Shown one piece after another: positions 52,960 through 63,632 of a stretch of 64,000 bases of DNA. How positions within the stretch are numbered: position 1 is the first letter of the stretch; each line of letters starts with the position of its first letter. Origin of the DNA: Dendrophyllia cribrosa. Lineage: Eukaryota > Cnidaria > Anthozoa > Scleractinia > Dendrophylliidae. The position numbers and the translations under genes are program-made. The stretch spans positions 21,456,284-21,520,283 of the forward strand of contig JAJLRJ010000010.1 of NCBI GenBank assembly GCA_024195265.1, written 5' to 3'. The notes under the pieces were generated by a model, which searched no databases, was not told where the DNA came from, and saw only the letters and a program-made list of their open reading frames with translations.

Positions 52960-53928
52960 AAAATCATTACGAAAAAATCAGTTAATTTATTAATACTTAA
53001 AAAATTAAAATTAATGAAAAACGATTAAAACAAATATACAGGTAAAGGTAATGATGTAAGTTAAGAGAATCGCTTGTCATACTTCCACATTCAAAAAATA
53101 ATTCAAGCTTCAAGAAATGAATGGATGTACAGTATCGCATCGAGCATACGTAAACAATCATGTGAAAACACGACCTTTATATTTTGGTATAAAACATGCC
53201 ATGATTGTTCAAACAAATATGTGTGACTTAGCCTGTTCATAATCGGAGAACTTTAATTTGCATTCAAAGTGATTATAACTTAAGTTTGAAAGAAAAGACA
53301 AAAAAGCGGCTGTAAATGCATAGATAACATTTTCAGGCACAAACAACTTCAACTGACATTGCAATTAAAATGCATGCCTGTTTGCCGAACTCATTTCTGA
53401 TCTAGAGTCAGGTGAGATTAGGTTCACCTAATGCATAAATTATGTTACAGTCACACCACAATTGAAACCTACTTCACAGTCATGTTTTCATGCCACATGT
53501 GGTCTTGAAAAGATGCAACAAACAGTATATTGTCTTTTCTTCAACTTTATAACAAACTAACTATAATGCATGTGTAATTTTGTAATGATTAACAAGTGGG
53601 CAGACGACAAAATGTGTTGTCGTCTCAGTGAAATTCATCTCCTGTAAAAAATTCTTGTCATGGAAAACATTATTTAATTTCAGCACCTGAAATATGATCT
53701 TATGTATTGATTTCGTGAAAGCCGAAATTTGACACTGAAAATCCACAAAAAAAAGTACTTGAATTATACCATAAACGTTCATATAGTAGTTAATTAATTT
53801 TTAAACTTTTTAAACATAGCTGTGGCTCAAAACTTGTTATATGTATGACTGATATACATGGCAGTACAGTTAATTGGCAGGAATAAGTTATTGTTGGCTT
53901 TCGATTGCCGTCAGCAACCATGTAGCAA
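52960..53928. other. No gene recognised
   Basis: A/T-rich interior of the CACTG element with no supported feature. Confidence 0.4.
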
Positions 53929-55576
53929 TTAAGGTGACTCGACCCAGTTTTTTGGGGGGGTTACCATCCTACTTTGAATCTATCTGGTATCCACACCTTT
54001 ACTTTTATCATAAGTCTATCACATAGGATGGATAACATATAGATCAATCTACAATATAATATAAAATATTTGGCGATTGGAGTAAATGTCACGTGGTTAT
54101 AATGCCACGCCCCTTTGAGGTCTGAGTCGAAAATCTGCTGTTACCGGCATTTTTTCGTGGAAATCTCTCGGCTACACATAGTGCGCATTAATGCCTTGCG
54201 CTTAGCAGAATTTCATCAACATCGCAAAGACCCAATTCGAGAAATTCAGTGGTTTCCAAATTTAGGTCATAATTTAAGCGAAAATGATAAGCAAACTTTA
54301 CGACGATTATATCTAATAAACTATGAGACTTATCCCTTTATTTTGGGGATCGTTATAACAGATGAGTCCTTGCAAGTCAGCAAAAAGCTTTAGGGCCTTG
54401 TAAATGCGCGCGATTTCGAGCAAAGGAAACATAGAAATTATAGTTTTAGCTATTTGTTGACGTTTGTCAGCGTTTAAGAGTCCTTCTCACGAAAAAAGCA
54501 TTTTCTTAAAAATTCGTAGTTTTTTTTTCCTTCAAATTTTTCAGGGCCACAATTGATTAACTAACTTCTATAAGCCCAAAGTTGAGTAAACATTGAAGAT
54601 TTTTAGCGTTTTGGCTGAGTTTGTGCTCTGGGAGTTGTCTATTGTTTCTAGTCTGTCATTATACAGCATTCTTGTTCAGCACGCGTGCAATGACTACGCT
54701 TGGCTGACTTCCGAATACCAAAATTACCATATCTCGGTGAGCATTCGGAAGTCAGCCAAGCGTAGTCATTGCACGCGTGCTGAACAAGAATGCTGTATAA
54801 TGACAGACTAGAAACAATAGACAACTCCCAGAGCACAAACTCAGCCAAAATGCTAAAAATCTTCAATGTTTACTCAACTTTGGGCTTATAGAAGATAATG
54901 TCACAGTTTTTCAATGACCATGAAATTCAGAATCCGGGCAGTTAGTTAATCAATTGTGGCCCTGAAAAATTTGAAGGAAAAAAAAACTACGAATTTTTAA
55001 GAAAATGCTTTTTTCGTGAGAAGGACTCTTAAACGCTGACAAACGTCAACAAATAGCTAAAACTATAATTTCTATATGTTTCCTTTGCTCGAAATCGCGC
55101 GCATTTACAAGGCCCTAAAGCTTTTTGCTGACTTGCAAGGACTCATCTGTTATAACGATCCCCAAAATAAAGGGATAAGTCTCATAGTTTATTGGATATA
55201 ATCGTGTAAAGTTTGCTTATCATTTTCGCTTAAATTATGACCTAAATTTGGAAACCACTGAATTTCTCGAATTGTGTCTTTGCGATGTTGGTGAAACTCT
55301 GCTCAGCGCAAGGCACTAATGCGCACAATGTGTAGCCGAGAGATTTCCACGAAAAAATGCCGGTAACAGCAGATTTTCGACTCGGCTCAAAGGGGCGTGG
55401 CATTATAACCACGTGACATTTACTCCGATCGCCAAATATTTTATATTATATTGTAGATTGATCTATATGTTATCCATTCTATGTGATAGACTTATGATAA
55501 AAGTAAAGGTGGGGATACCAGAGAGCTTCAAAGTAGGATGATACCCCCCCAAAAAAACTGGGTCGAGTCACCTTAA
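53929..55576. mobile_element. TTAA-flanked 1.65-kb foldback element
   Basis: TTAA at both ends, then GGTGACTCGACCCAG and its complement. The two halves are near-perfect reverse complements over about 780 bp with a loop of about 20 bp near 54730. The right arm holds about 50 extra bases (about 54894-54945). Mirror-image frames at 54593-54811 and 54648-54866 are a by-product. No transposase. Confidence 0.85.
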
Positions 55577-58223
55577 GGAGGCTCGTACCCATTTCTCAAG
55601 TCCACACCCTTTCAATTGTAATGGGCCATATCTTTTGTTGTTGCGCATAAAAAGACAAGCCACTTTGCATGCAAACACACAATACACTGAACTTTATGTG
55701 AGTATAGGATTTGTTTACATCGGTGCTTCCATGGCAACAGAATGGTGATCCTCCGAAATTCACAAGTTGCGGAGTTTCTCTAGATCGAGAGAATTTTTTG
55801 TAAAACCCGCTACTGGACTAATTAATTAGACCATGGGCTTCAACTGGACAAAGTTTAAAAGAAATGTATGAGAGCGTTCTTGAAATTTTGGGGGATGAAG
55901 TTTTGGGGATTGTAAATACAGTGAAAAACATACTATCGACCTTATTGGCTAATATCTAAAGAAAACGATGCGCGATGGGAATGCAGTTTCGTCTCAAAAT
56001 AGTTTGACTCCATTTGAAATTATAGTGTGGGAAAAAGTGAGGGGGTTGCTTTGGCCGATTGCGAGAAAGAAGGATTTGATTAGCGTGCGTTCAGCTGCTC
56101 ATTGTTGCCATTTTTGTATGTAATTTGGTCTACGCCTACAAATGTGATGATAATTTGGAAACAGCGAGATAATTTTTTTTTAAAATTGACAATCTGGAAA
56201 TTAATTATCAATTTATATGGCCTGCAAGTTTCAAGGGCATTGAAGACATGCAAGGCAATAATATAGGGCCCCCAATGTACCAATTTACTCCCGCAGATTT
56301 TGAGTTTACAAGTGAGAGTCCTCATTATTCACAAGTATTGTTTTAAAGTTTCATATGCACGTGCAAAACTTTAGCAAAAAATTTATTTGCATCGAACAGA
56401 ACGCTCGATTGCTTTCCGAAGAATTTTCCGAAACATGCTAATAACTGGGTTGCGTTACGAATAGCAATGACAACAGTACTGATGAAGACAACGTCGGAAA
56501 CGTCACATTTAATTTCATCAAGTGGGATGCAGAAATAACACGCTTTGGCAATGGTTTATGATTGTCTCACTCTGGTTATTTGTTGCAATCGGCGTAGCAT
56601 CTGTTACTTATTTAGATATAATATAGCGCAAAGCAAAATTCTCAGCTAAAATATAAAATTGTCACACTGTTCTTGCGTGGGACATAAGAAGCACTGTTTC
56701 TGTATTTCGTTTATAAATTTGCAAATTGGGATATGTTCTTCTTGTCCTGCAATTTTACAGAGACCCTAGGTACGGCTGCATTACAGCGTAATTGCGCGGC
56801 ATCGAGTGCGTAATGTTATTATAATTCTCAAGCCAGTTATTAGCATGTTACGGAAAATTCTTCGGAAAGCAATCGAGCGTTTTGTTCGATGCAAATAAAC
56901 TTTTTGCTAAAGTTTTGCACGTGCATATGAAACTTGAAAACAATACTTGTGAATAATGAGGACGCTCACTTGTAAACACAAAGTCTGTATGAAAACATTG
57001 GTACATTGGATCAAGGCCCTATTTTATTGCCTTGCATGTCTTCAATGCCCTTGAAACTTGCAGGCCATATAAACTGATGATTAATCTCGAGGTTGTCAAT
57101 TTAAAAAAAAAAATAAAAATCTCACGGTTTCCAAATTATCATCACATTCGTAGGCGTAGACCAAATTACATACAAAAATAACAACAAGAGCAGCTGACTG
57201 ACGCTAATCAAATCCTTCTTTCTCGCAATCGGGCAAAGCAACCCCTTCACTTTTTCACACACCATTTAAAATGGAATCAAACTACTACGAGATGAAACTG
57301 CATTCTTATCGCGCATCGTTTTCTTTAGATATTAGCCAATTATGTCGATAGTATGTTTTTCACTGTATTTACAATCCCCAAAACTTCATCCCCCAAAATT
57401 TCAAAAACGCTCTCATATATTTCTTTTAAACTTTTATTGTCCAGTTGAAGCCCATGGTCTAATCAATTGGTCCACTAGCGGGTTTTACAAAAAATTCTCT
57501 CGATCTAGAGAAACGCCGCAACTTGTGAATTGAAACTGAAACATTTTTAACACGTGTTTTTTCATGTTTGAAATAAAAGTGGTCATTACATTCCATAGGT
57601 CTCACAAATTATCATTAAATTACCAAAGAAAGTTCCTCAGACTTAAATTATTACTCCCTGCAAATAGCTCTGACTAACTCCTCGGCAATAAAGAGATCGA
57701 GCTTTTCATTCAAATGCAGTTTTTCTTGACGTTTTCCCTCTTTTTAAACTGCACTTGAATGATAAGCTCGATCTCCTTATTGCCGATGAATTAGTCAGAG
57801 CTATTTGCAGGGAGTAATTATGTAAGTCTGAGTAAACTTTCTGTGATAATTTAATGATAATTTGTGAGACCTATGAAATGTTTTGACCGCTTATATTTTA
57901 AACATGAAAAAACACGTGTTAAAATGTTTTAGCGATTCAAAATCAAACAGTTTAATATGTTTGAAATTTTCCCATTTAGTGTGCTACACTGTGTAGATTA
58001 TAGCGCATATATTCGCTTGTCGCGGGTAGCTCCAAAATCGAAAGATATTTAGGAAAAACTGTTTTTCGCCATATTCGTTTACTGTTGCTATGGAAACGCT
58101 GATTAGCATAAAAAGAGCATCATCCAAAACTTTCATCTTAGCCTAACAGCTGATATCAAATTCAGATTCATTGAGCTAAAGTAAGATTAGGTATAAGCGC
58201 ATCCAAAAAGGGAAGTGTGACCC

Positions 58224-58254
<31 letters not shown>

Positions 58255-58276
58255 AAACTACTTGGAGCCACCTTAA
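55573..58276. mobile_element. TTAA-flanked 2.7-kb element with internal palindromes
   Basis: Starts TTAAGGAGGCTCGTACCC (sharing its TTAA with the foldback on its left) and ends GGAGCCACCTTAA. Inside are a large inverted repeat (55758-57533, arms about 690 bp, spacer about 390 bp) and a second (57538-57935, arms about 190 bp). A run of 24 C lies just inside the right end. No transposase. Confidence 0.75.
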
Positions 58277-58794
58277 GAAAATTATTTTGAAGTAATCTTT
58301 TGGTCCCGAATCGCTGATCACACGTGTGAGCGTTAGAAAAAGAGAAATTTCTTAGCCTTGCAGTGTAAACAAATAATCCAAGCGGCTCGTGATATTTTGG
58401 GACAATTTTAAAATATTACTCGAGGTATTTATACCCCAAATACCCCTTGAAACCATTGTATTACCTTTACTAATTTGCTTCTTATTAGTACTACTGCATG
58501 ATAATTTTGTGACACATTTGTACACTATTGTAGTTAAGGCCTCATTAATTAAATTTTAATTCAACCATGTATTTTCTGATACTATTTGAAACAGTTTTAT
58601 GGCACTTTTAATTTAGTAAAGAGTGTATTCTGCTTTTGACATCATTAAAATTGAATTTTTAAAACAGTCATCATGGCCTGTATATTTATCATAATGAATA
58701 TTGCTGACGTAACACCAGTATTTTTTAATGATTTAATTTAAATTTCTAAAAGTGGTCAAGATATTTGACACACTTTTCACACCAATCGTAGACA

Positions 58795-59410
58795 ATGTGA
58801 TTACGCCTTGGACAAACCTTTGATAGTGGACAAAATAAAAGCGAATTGAATATCACCTTTAACTTGCGTCAAAGGCATATGTCAAATATGTGGTAAAGAT
58901 GGCCTTTGTCACCTTTACCACTATATAAAGGCGGGATCAAAGATGGCCTTTGACGAGTGTCAAATGTGTGTAAATCACATGGCAAAGACGATTCACTTTT
59001 GACAAGCCTTTGACACAAGTCTCAGACATATTTGACTACATCTTTGATCAGCCTTTGACACGCGTCGCAGACGGATTTGACCAAACACCTTTGTTTAACC
59101 TTTGACTCGCGTCACAGACGGATTTGACCACACGCCTTTGATCTACCTTTGTCACAAATCACAGACGAATTTGACTAAACCTTTGACAAACCTTTGATAA
59201 TGGACAAAGGTGAATCAAATGTAATCTTTGACGCGCGTCAAAGGTATATGTCAAAGATGTGGTAAAGACGGCCTTTACCGCCTTTACCACTATGTCAAAG
59301 GCGACATCAAAGATGATCTTTGACGCGCGTCACAGGTGTGGAAAGATGTAGCAAAGGAGGTCTTTGATACGCCTTTCACCACACATTTGATCGTCCGCAA
59401 AGGCGATTTT
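58795..59410. repeat. Right subterminal TTTGAC/GTCAAA array
   Basis: Counterpart of 50500-51135: units such as CCTTTGACGCGTCGCAGACG and TCTTTGACGCGCGTCAAAGG. The two arrays are related in motif but not in exact order. Confidence 0.9.
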
Positions 59411-59429
59411 TCGTGCAGTGTAAGAATTC

Positions 59430-60506
59430 GTAGTCATGATGGCATGACTCTAGATAATCAACCTAAGCAATCATTAGAAAATCATTAGTTTTCCCCAGTG
59501 AGTGTATTGCGCACTGTGCATGAAAACTGGTCACCAGTTTTTGGAAAAATATTTCAATATAATTGAAGGTAAAACGGTTCACCTGGGAGACAAAAAGACG
59601 CCGCTTTAACGTAGATAAAGGAAACCTAAAGTGTGTGTTGCATTGGAGAGGTGTGAGGGTTCTTTCCCTTTACATTTTATAGTCAAAGGAAAAGAATACG
59701 GTAACTCAATTCAACTTACCTTTCCTTTGCTTTTTATGTTCTCTTTGCAAAGGACCCAAATTTTCTTTATAAACTACAAAATACAAAAGTGGTTTTCAGT
59801 TTTTAAGTAATGGTCCTAGTAAGAAGTAGGCAACCTAACGGCAGGGAATGCAGAAAGGTGTTTAAATTGTGATATTGTTGAAACCGTTCACATCATTGGC
59901 TAAAACGTGAAAATCTACCATAACTTAACCAGGTAGTGCATTTATTTCTCTCTAGTGTACTAATTGATTCCCTTTTAGTGAAAACTATTCTGAGTTTTAA
60001 TGCAACTAAAATTCTATGTGGGAAACATGTAAAATTAGAAGCCTTTCTTGGCCATTGTTTTCAGTTGGAGTTTCACGATTGGATGAAATCTTGTAGCACA
60101 AAAGAAACATCACTTTAAAATAAAGTTCCAGTATATTTTATTTAAAAAAACATGTCCATAGGTTGATGCATTCTCAGTAAAAAAAAAAACTGAACAATCT
60201 TATGTGGGGAAAGCGAAATGCAGTGTAATAATACACGCATTGTTACTTGATCATAATCTCACATCACGGGCTCAAAAAGCCTAAGCGAGTCGTTAAATTT
60301 CGCGGCCATGAAAAGTTGAACTGAAAATTCGCGCATTTTTCTCTAAGCCCTTAATATTCCCTTCATATTACGCTCAAAAAGAGCATCTTCATCTCTATTT
60401 CTAGCACACGACCTCTCGTTTTTTCTTTAGAATCTAAGCCGACATTTCATTATTCGCACTCCTCCTTAAACTGACGCCATATGTCTTGTTGCAATAAAAT
60501 CCTTAC
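59430..60506. other. Intron/intergenic, no gene recognised
   Basis: A/T-rich. The short frame at 59936-60118 has no family support. It would be part of the first large intron of the Hv1-like gene if the exon at 60507 is real. Confidence 0.35.
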
Positions 60507-60571
60507 CTGGAATATAAAAAGGACGAAGACGCAAATCCCACCAGGGGACTTTTCGAGGCGACACTTATTTT
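60507..60571 (-). CDS. Candidate upstream exon of the Hv1-like gene
   Basis: 65 bp between a TTTGCAG acceptor and a CAGGTAAGG donor, both strong. One frame stays open (NKCRLEKSPGGICVFVLFIFQ in part) and ends in phase 0, as the S1 exon requires. The encoded hydrophobic stretch is not typical of Hv1 N termini, so it may be 5' UTR or belong to another transcript. The intervening 10.3-kb gap would be an intron carrying the CACTG element. Confidence 0.35.
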
Positions 60572-61031
60572 CTGCAAAGAGAACAAGAACCGAAAATATT
60601 AGTACCTGTACACTGCATGAGTCTGGTACTCTCCAGTGACAGTAAACACATTGATTCCAATCGTGCGTTTCCGTTTTTCAGGAAGAAAGAACGAGAATGC
60701 TTTGTTTGCGGTTAGAATGTAAGAAAGGAGAAGCTAAAAGAAAGGAACAAGAGAATAGGATGACTGTTAAATGAAAAGGAGATTGTTAAATGAAACTGAC
60801 GAAAAGAGGAGTACATGAACAACGACCGAACGATCAACGAGGGAACAAAGGTGAGAATTAAAACGCGAGCGAGTTACTAAATGGCTGACTTAATAAAAGT
60901 TTGAATAAATCAGTTGACCTATCCATTAATGAAAGATTGAATGAGTAAATGAATTAATGAATCTGCGAGCGAGCGAATGAATGAATGAATGATTGAATTT
61001 AAAAAACAATAAATGTTACCCTGCGTGCAGT

Positions 61032-61298
61032 GGATTCTCCTACGGCCGAGCTACGCCGAACGAGAGAGAAAGCACTGCGAGCAACCGTTTTCTTTTCCAT
61101 CGAGCATGCGCTACTACATCACACCCCACGTGATGCATTTGACGTCAGTTCCTCTTGTTTCGTAGTTTGCAAACTTGTTTACCCGTACAAAGTTGATTTA
61201 TTCGTCCATGGCACTGGACGGCGGCTCGATCAAAGGAACTAACGGTTGCTCGCAGTGGTTTCTCTCTCGTTCGGCGTAGCTCGACGTAGGAGAATCCT
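61032..61298. mobile_element. Foldback element
   Basis: Arms of about 60 bp (GGATTCTCCTACGGCCGAGC, then GAACGAGAGAGAAAGC) are inverted around about 150 bp. An ACAAT pentamer run follows at 61300-61315. Confidence 0.75.
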
Positions 61299-61330
61299 TT
61301 ACAATACAATACAATACTATAGAAAAATTA

Positions 61331-61457
61331 ATTGCCTGACGAGTGAATTCCACGTTAAATTTCACGCGAAAAACCGATATCGCCCGAATCGCGAAGCGAT
61401 GAGGGCGATATCGGTTTTTCAAGTGAAATTTAACGTGGAATTCACGAGTCTGGCAAT
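61331..61457. mobile_element. Palindromic MITE
   Basis: Arms of about 55 bp (GAATTCCACGTTAAATTTCA, then ACCGATATCGCCC) around GAATCGCGAAGCGATGAG. Ends ATTGCCTGAC and CTGGCAAT. No coding capacity. Confidence 0.8.
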
Positions 61458-61822
61458 GAATTTTTCTTGAATCGCATATGTCAAAGAAAAACAACGTTTC
61501 CAGCGAGAAAGCCATTTCAAAGCCAACTGTCAAGAGCTAGCGAATAGAAATCAAGACTGATTCAAAATCACGCCGGGTGAATCACGCGCGGTCAGGAGAA
61601 AACCTTGTGGTAGCGACAAATTTTAGTTTTGTTTATCAGAAAAAGACAGTTTATGACTGAAATTGATGCTGTTTGTACACTAAAGTACATAATGTGAACG
61701 GCTGTGGAGCCGAACTGCGAATGTTTGTGGTGGAAATTATAGCTTTGACACTTCAGAAGTTTGTTATCGCCGACCGGCAAACAGACCAAATAGGAATTTC
61801 ATCACAGCGACAAGTAAACACC

Positions 61823-61867
61823 ATGCCAAATTGGGAAAAACCTTTGGACAACAAAGAAGGCAAATTT
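61823..61867 (+). CDS. Candidate first coding exon of an unknown plus-strand gene
   Basis: ACCATGCC gives a good start context. Fifteen codons (MPNWEKPLDNKEGKF) run to a consensus donor GTGAGTACT. No downstream exon was found within the window. It could be a real short first exon or chance. Confidence 0.25.
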
Positions 61868-62124
61868 GTGAGTACTGATGGATTAGTTATTAAACATTCC
61901 GTAAAAAAATTATGCTTATCTTATCGCGTTTGATCACTTCAATTCATAAGTTGACGACGAAAGGGTCCGGCGTATCTCCGCTCGAACAGGAATATTTTTA
62001 TTCTCACCTTATTTTCGCGACTCATTTCTAAGAATACCAGACTGTACTACTAATATTATCTCTATCATTATTGCCTTTGTTTCTCTAATACTTTTTTACA
62101 CCGATTTTCTTTGATACTATGCAA

Positions 62125-62297
62125 GACAGGAGTTGCGATACAAGTTTTGGTTTTGAAATAAGAAAGTTCGCTGAAAGTTCTTCTTCGGACGGACAGCATC
62201 TTGTTGTTTATTTTTAAAGCAACCAGACGGCCGTTTCGCTAAGAAGAAATTACTTTCTATGTATAGCTCAGTACAGTATTCTTGTTTTCATAAACTT
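62125..62297. repeat. Dispersed repeat, copy 2 (partner at 14911-15076)
   Basis: Same order of conserved blocks as the first copy, ending AGCTCAGTACAGTATTCTTG. Confidence 0.6.
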
Positions 62298-62679
62298 CTT
62301 TGTTTTATAATTTAGACATGTTTTTTTTTAAGCATGAAATATCGGTTTTCGCCAGTAGCTCGCTCGCCTTCTTGTATGACTGCAGTGTGAATGGCTTCTT
62401 CACTCTCTACAAAGTTCACATTTTGGTTATAAAATTGGGAAGAACAGGAATTCACTCTTGACAAATTTATCAGTTGTGAATATCGCGTCTGTATTTTTCG
62501 CTCCAAATCAAAACTCACTATTTTAAAAGAAAGTATACATACTATACAAAGAAAGTACAGAAACATCGTCCTTCGAAGATGCCATGCAATATCATTTCTC
62601 AGGTATGCAATTCTACGCTAAATACCCTCGCTTCGTTGGCCAATAAGAATGCGAGTTTTCTTTGACGTATGCGATTCAA

Positions 62680-62705
62680 TACAATACAATACAATACAAT
62701 ACTTT
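62680..62705 (+). repeat. (ACAAT)n microsatellite
   Basis: Five ACAAT units followed by ACTTTATTTAAAG; a shorter run of the same pentamer is at 61300-61315. Confidence 0.85.
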
Positions 62706-62823
62706 ATTTAAAGTGGCGCATACTCTTAGCTGTATGGAGTAGTTAAAAAAAACATCACCAGCTAATTCACAGGTAATAAATAATGGAAAATGTTAATGTA
62801 GAAAAGTGCCGAAAATTTGAAAG

Positions 62824-62860
62824 TTTTAGACGTTTCGGGCTTAGCCCTTCTTCAGTGAAA
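62824..62860 (-). ncRNA. Hammerhead ribozyme motif, arm 1
   Basis: On the minus strand: TTTCA (stem I), CTGAAGA (the CUGANGA core), a GGGC-TAA-GCCC stem II, GAAAC, GTC (cleavage-type triplet) and TAAAA (stem I, one mismatch). Stem III is only AC/GU with no loop, as in Penelope-type ribozymes that act as dimers. Confidence 0.7.
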
Positions 62861-62925
62861 TGTCAATTTTAAACGGTTGACGGTTCTGTTCCTGTATAAC
62901 ACGCCATTTAAACAGTGCGCGAGCC

Positions 62926-63281
62926 TTAAATAAACCGGAAGTCAGTGTTAAGGCCGCGCGGCTGACTCGTACCAAGCTTGAAAATTAGCCGCATCTCATG
63001 TCTCTTTCTTTGTTTGCTTGCGCCGCAGAGCTTCACGCCACGCACGTCAGCGTCATGCAGAGAGTGGCCGTTTCGATTGAAATGTTGTGCGACGGGGAAA
63101 CCAGGCAAGCTTTTTTCAATGCTGCGGAGGTGTTCGCCAAAGCGTTCCCTAAGAGCACGACCAGTTTCACCAATGTAAGCTGCAGAGCAGAGACGACAGG
63201 AGATGTAGTAAATGATATTTGATGTCTCGCAAGTGAAGGCTTCTTTAATGATGATGGTGCCTTCGGGGCCTTGCAGGGTGG
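62926..63281 (-). pseudogene. GIY-YIG endonuclease domain of a Penelope-like element
   Basis: Minus-strand frame of about 118 codons with no stop until 62926: GPEGTIIIKEAFTC, then IIYYISC and AAYIGETGRALRERFGEH (the GIY and YIG motifs and the following Arg helix), FPVAQHFNRNGHS, QRKRHEMRLIFKLG and a C-terminal PRGLNTDFRFI. The catalytic pattern appears intact. The endonuclease nicks target DNA for retrotransposition. There is no start codon, and the upstream reverse transcriptase part is absent, so this is a 5'-truncated remnant. Confidence 0.85.
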
Positions 63282-63351
63282 TGTAATACTGACTTCCGGT
63301 TTAAATGGCGTGTTATACAAGAACAGAACCGTCAACCGTTTAAAATTGACA

Positions 63352-63388
63352 TTTCACTGAAGAAGGGCTAAGCCCGAAACATCTGAAA
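63352..63388 (+). ncRNA. Hammerhead ribozyme motif, arm 2
   Basis: Same core on the plus strand: TTTCA, CTGAAGA, GGGC-TAA-GCCC, GAAAC, ATC, TGAAA. Stem I is perfectly paired (TTTCA/TGAAA). Stem III has C opposite A, so activity may be impaired. It is antisense to the GIY-YIG frame, as expected for an inverted terminal repeat. Confidence 0.65.
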
Positions 63389-63632
63389 ACTTTAAAATTT
63401 TCGGCACTTTTCTACATTAACATTTTCCATTATTTATTGTGTCACAAGTGCCACGCAGTTTTTTGAACTTTTTTGTTGAACGTTTTTGCCTAATTCACAG
63501 ATATGCCACTCTGCTCGCAAGTAAATGTCAATAATATGAAAGAGATTTGCAGACTAAACGGAGAAGAATGAATCACTTTTTAAATGAGGTTTAGTGAGAC
63601 ATGGAAATGATCGGCTCTTTCGTTTTATACAA

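Larger units (their letters stand above)
50471..59420. mobile_element. CACTG-ended element (CACTA/EnSpm-like), 8.95 kb
   Basis: Ends are CACTGCACGAAATA (50471) and TTTTTCGTGCAGTG (to 59420), flanked by TAA on both sides. Both subterminal regions (50500-51135 and 58795-59410) are dense arrays of inverted TTTGAC/GTCAAA units, as in CACTA elements, which carry subterminal binding repeats for their transposase. No transposase was found. Inside are a candidate promoter, two possible exons and two TTAA elements. It sits in the upstream intron of the Hv1-like gene if the exon at 60507 is real. Confidence 0.65.
62777..63438 (-). mobile_element. Penelope-like element remnant with inverted terminal repeats
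   Basis: Arms 62777-62912 and 63299-63438 are reverse complements (GGAAAATGTTAATGTAGAAA, then AGTGCCGAAAAT). Between them the minus strand encodes a GIY-YIG domain. Each arm holds a hammerhead-type core. Penelope-like elements combine reverse transcriptase with GIY-YIG and carry hammerhead ribozymes in their terminal repeats. The reverse transcriptase is missing here. Confidence 0.8.

Noticed and set aside
54593..54866. Two similar 72-codon frames on opposite strands
   Set aside because: They are mirror images produced by the long palindrome, not two genes.
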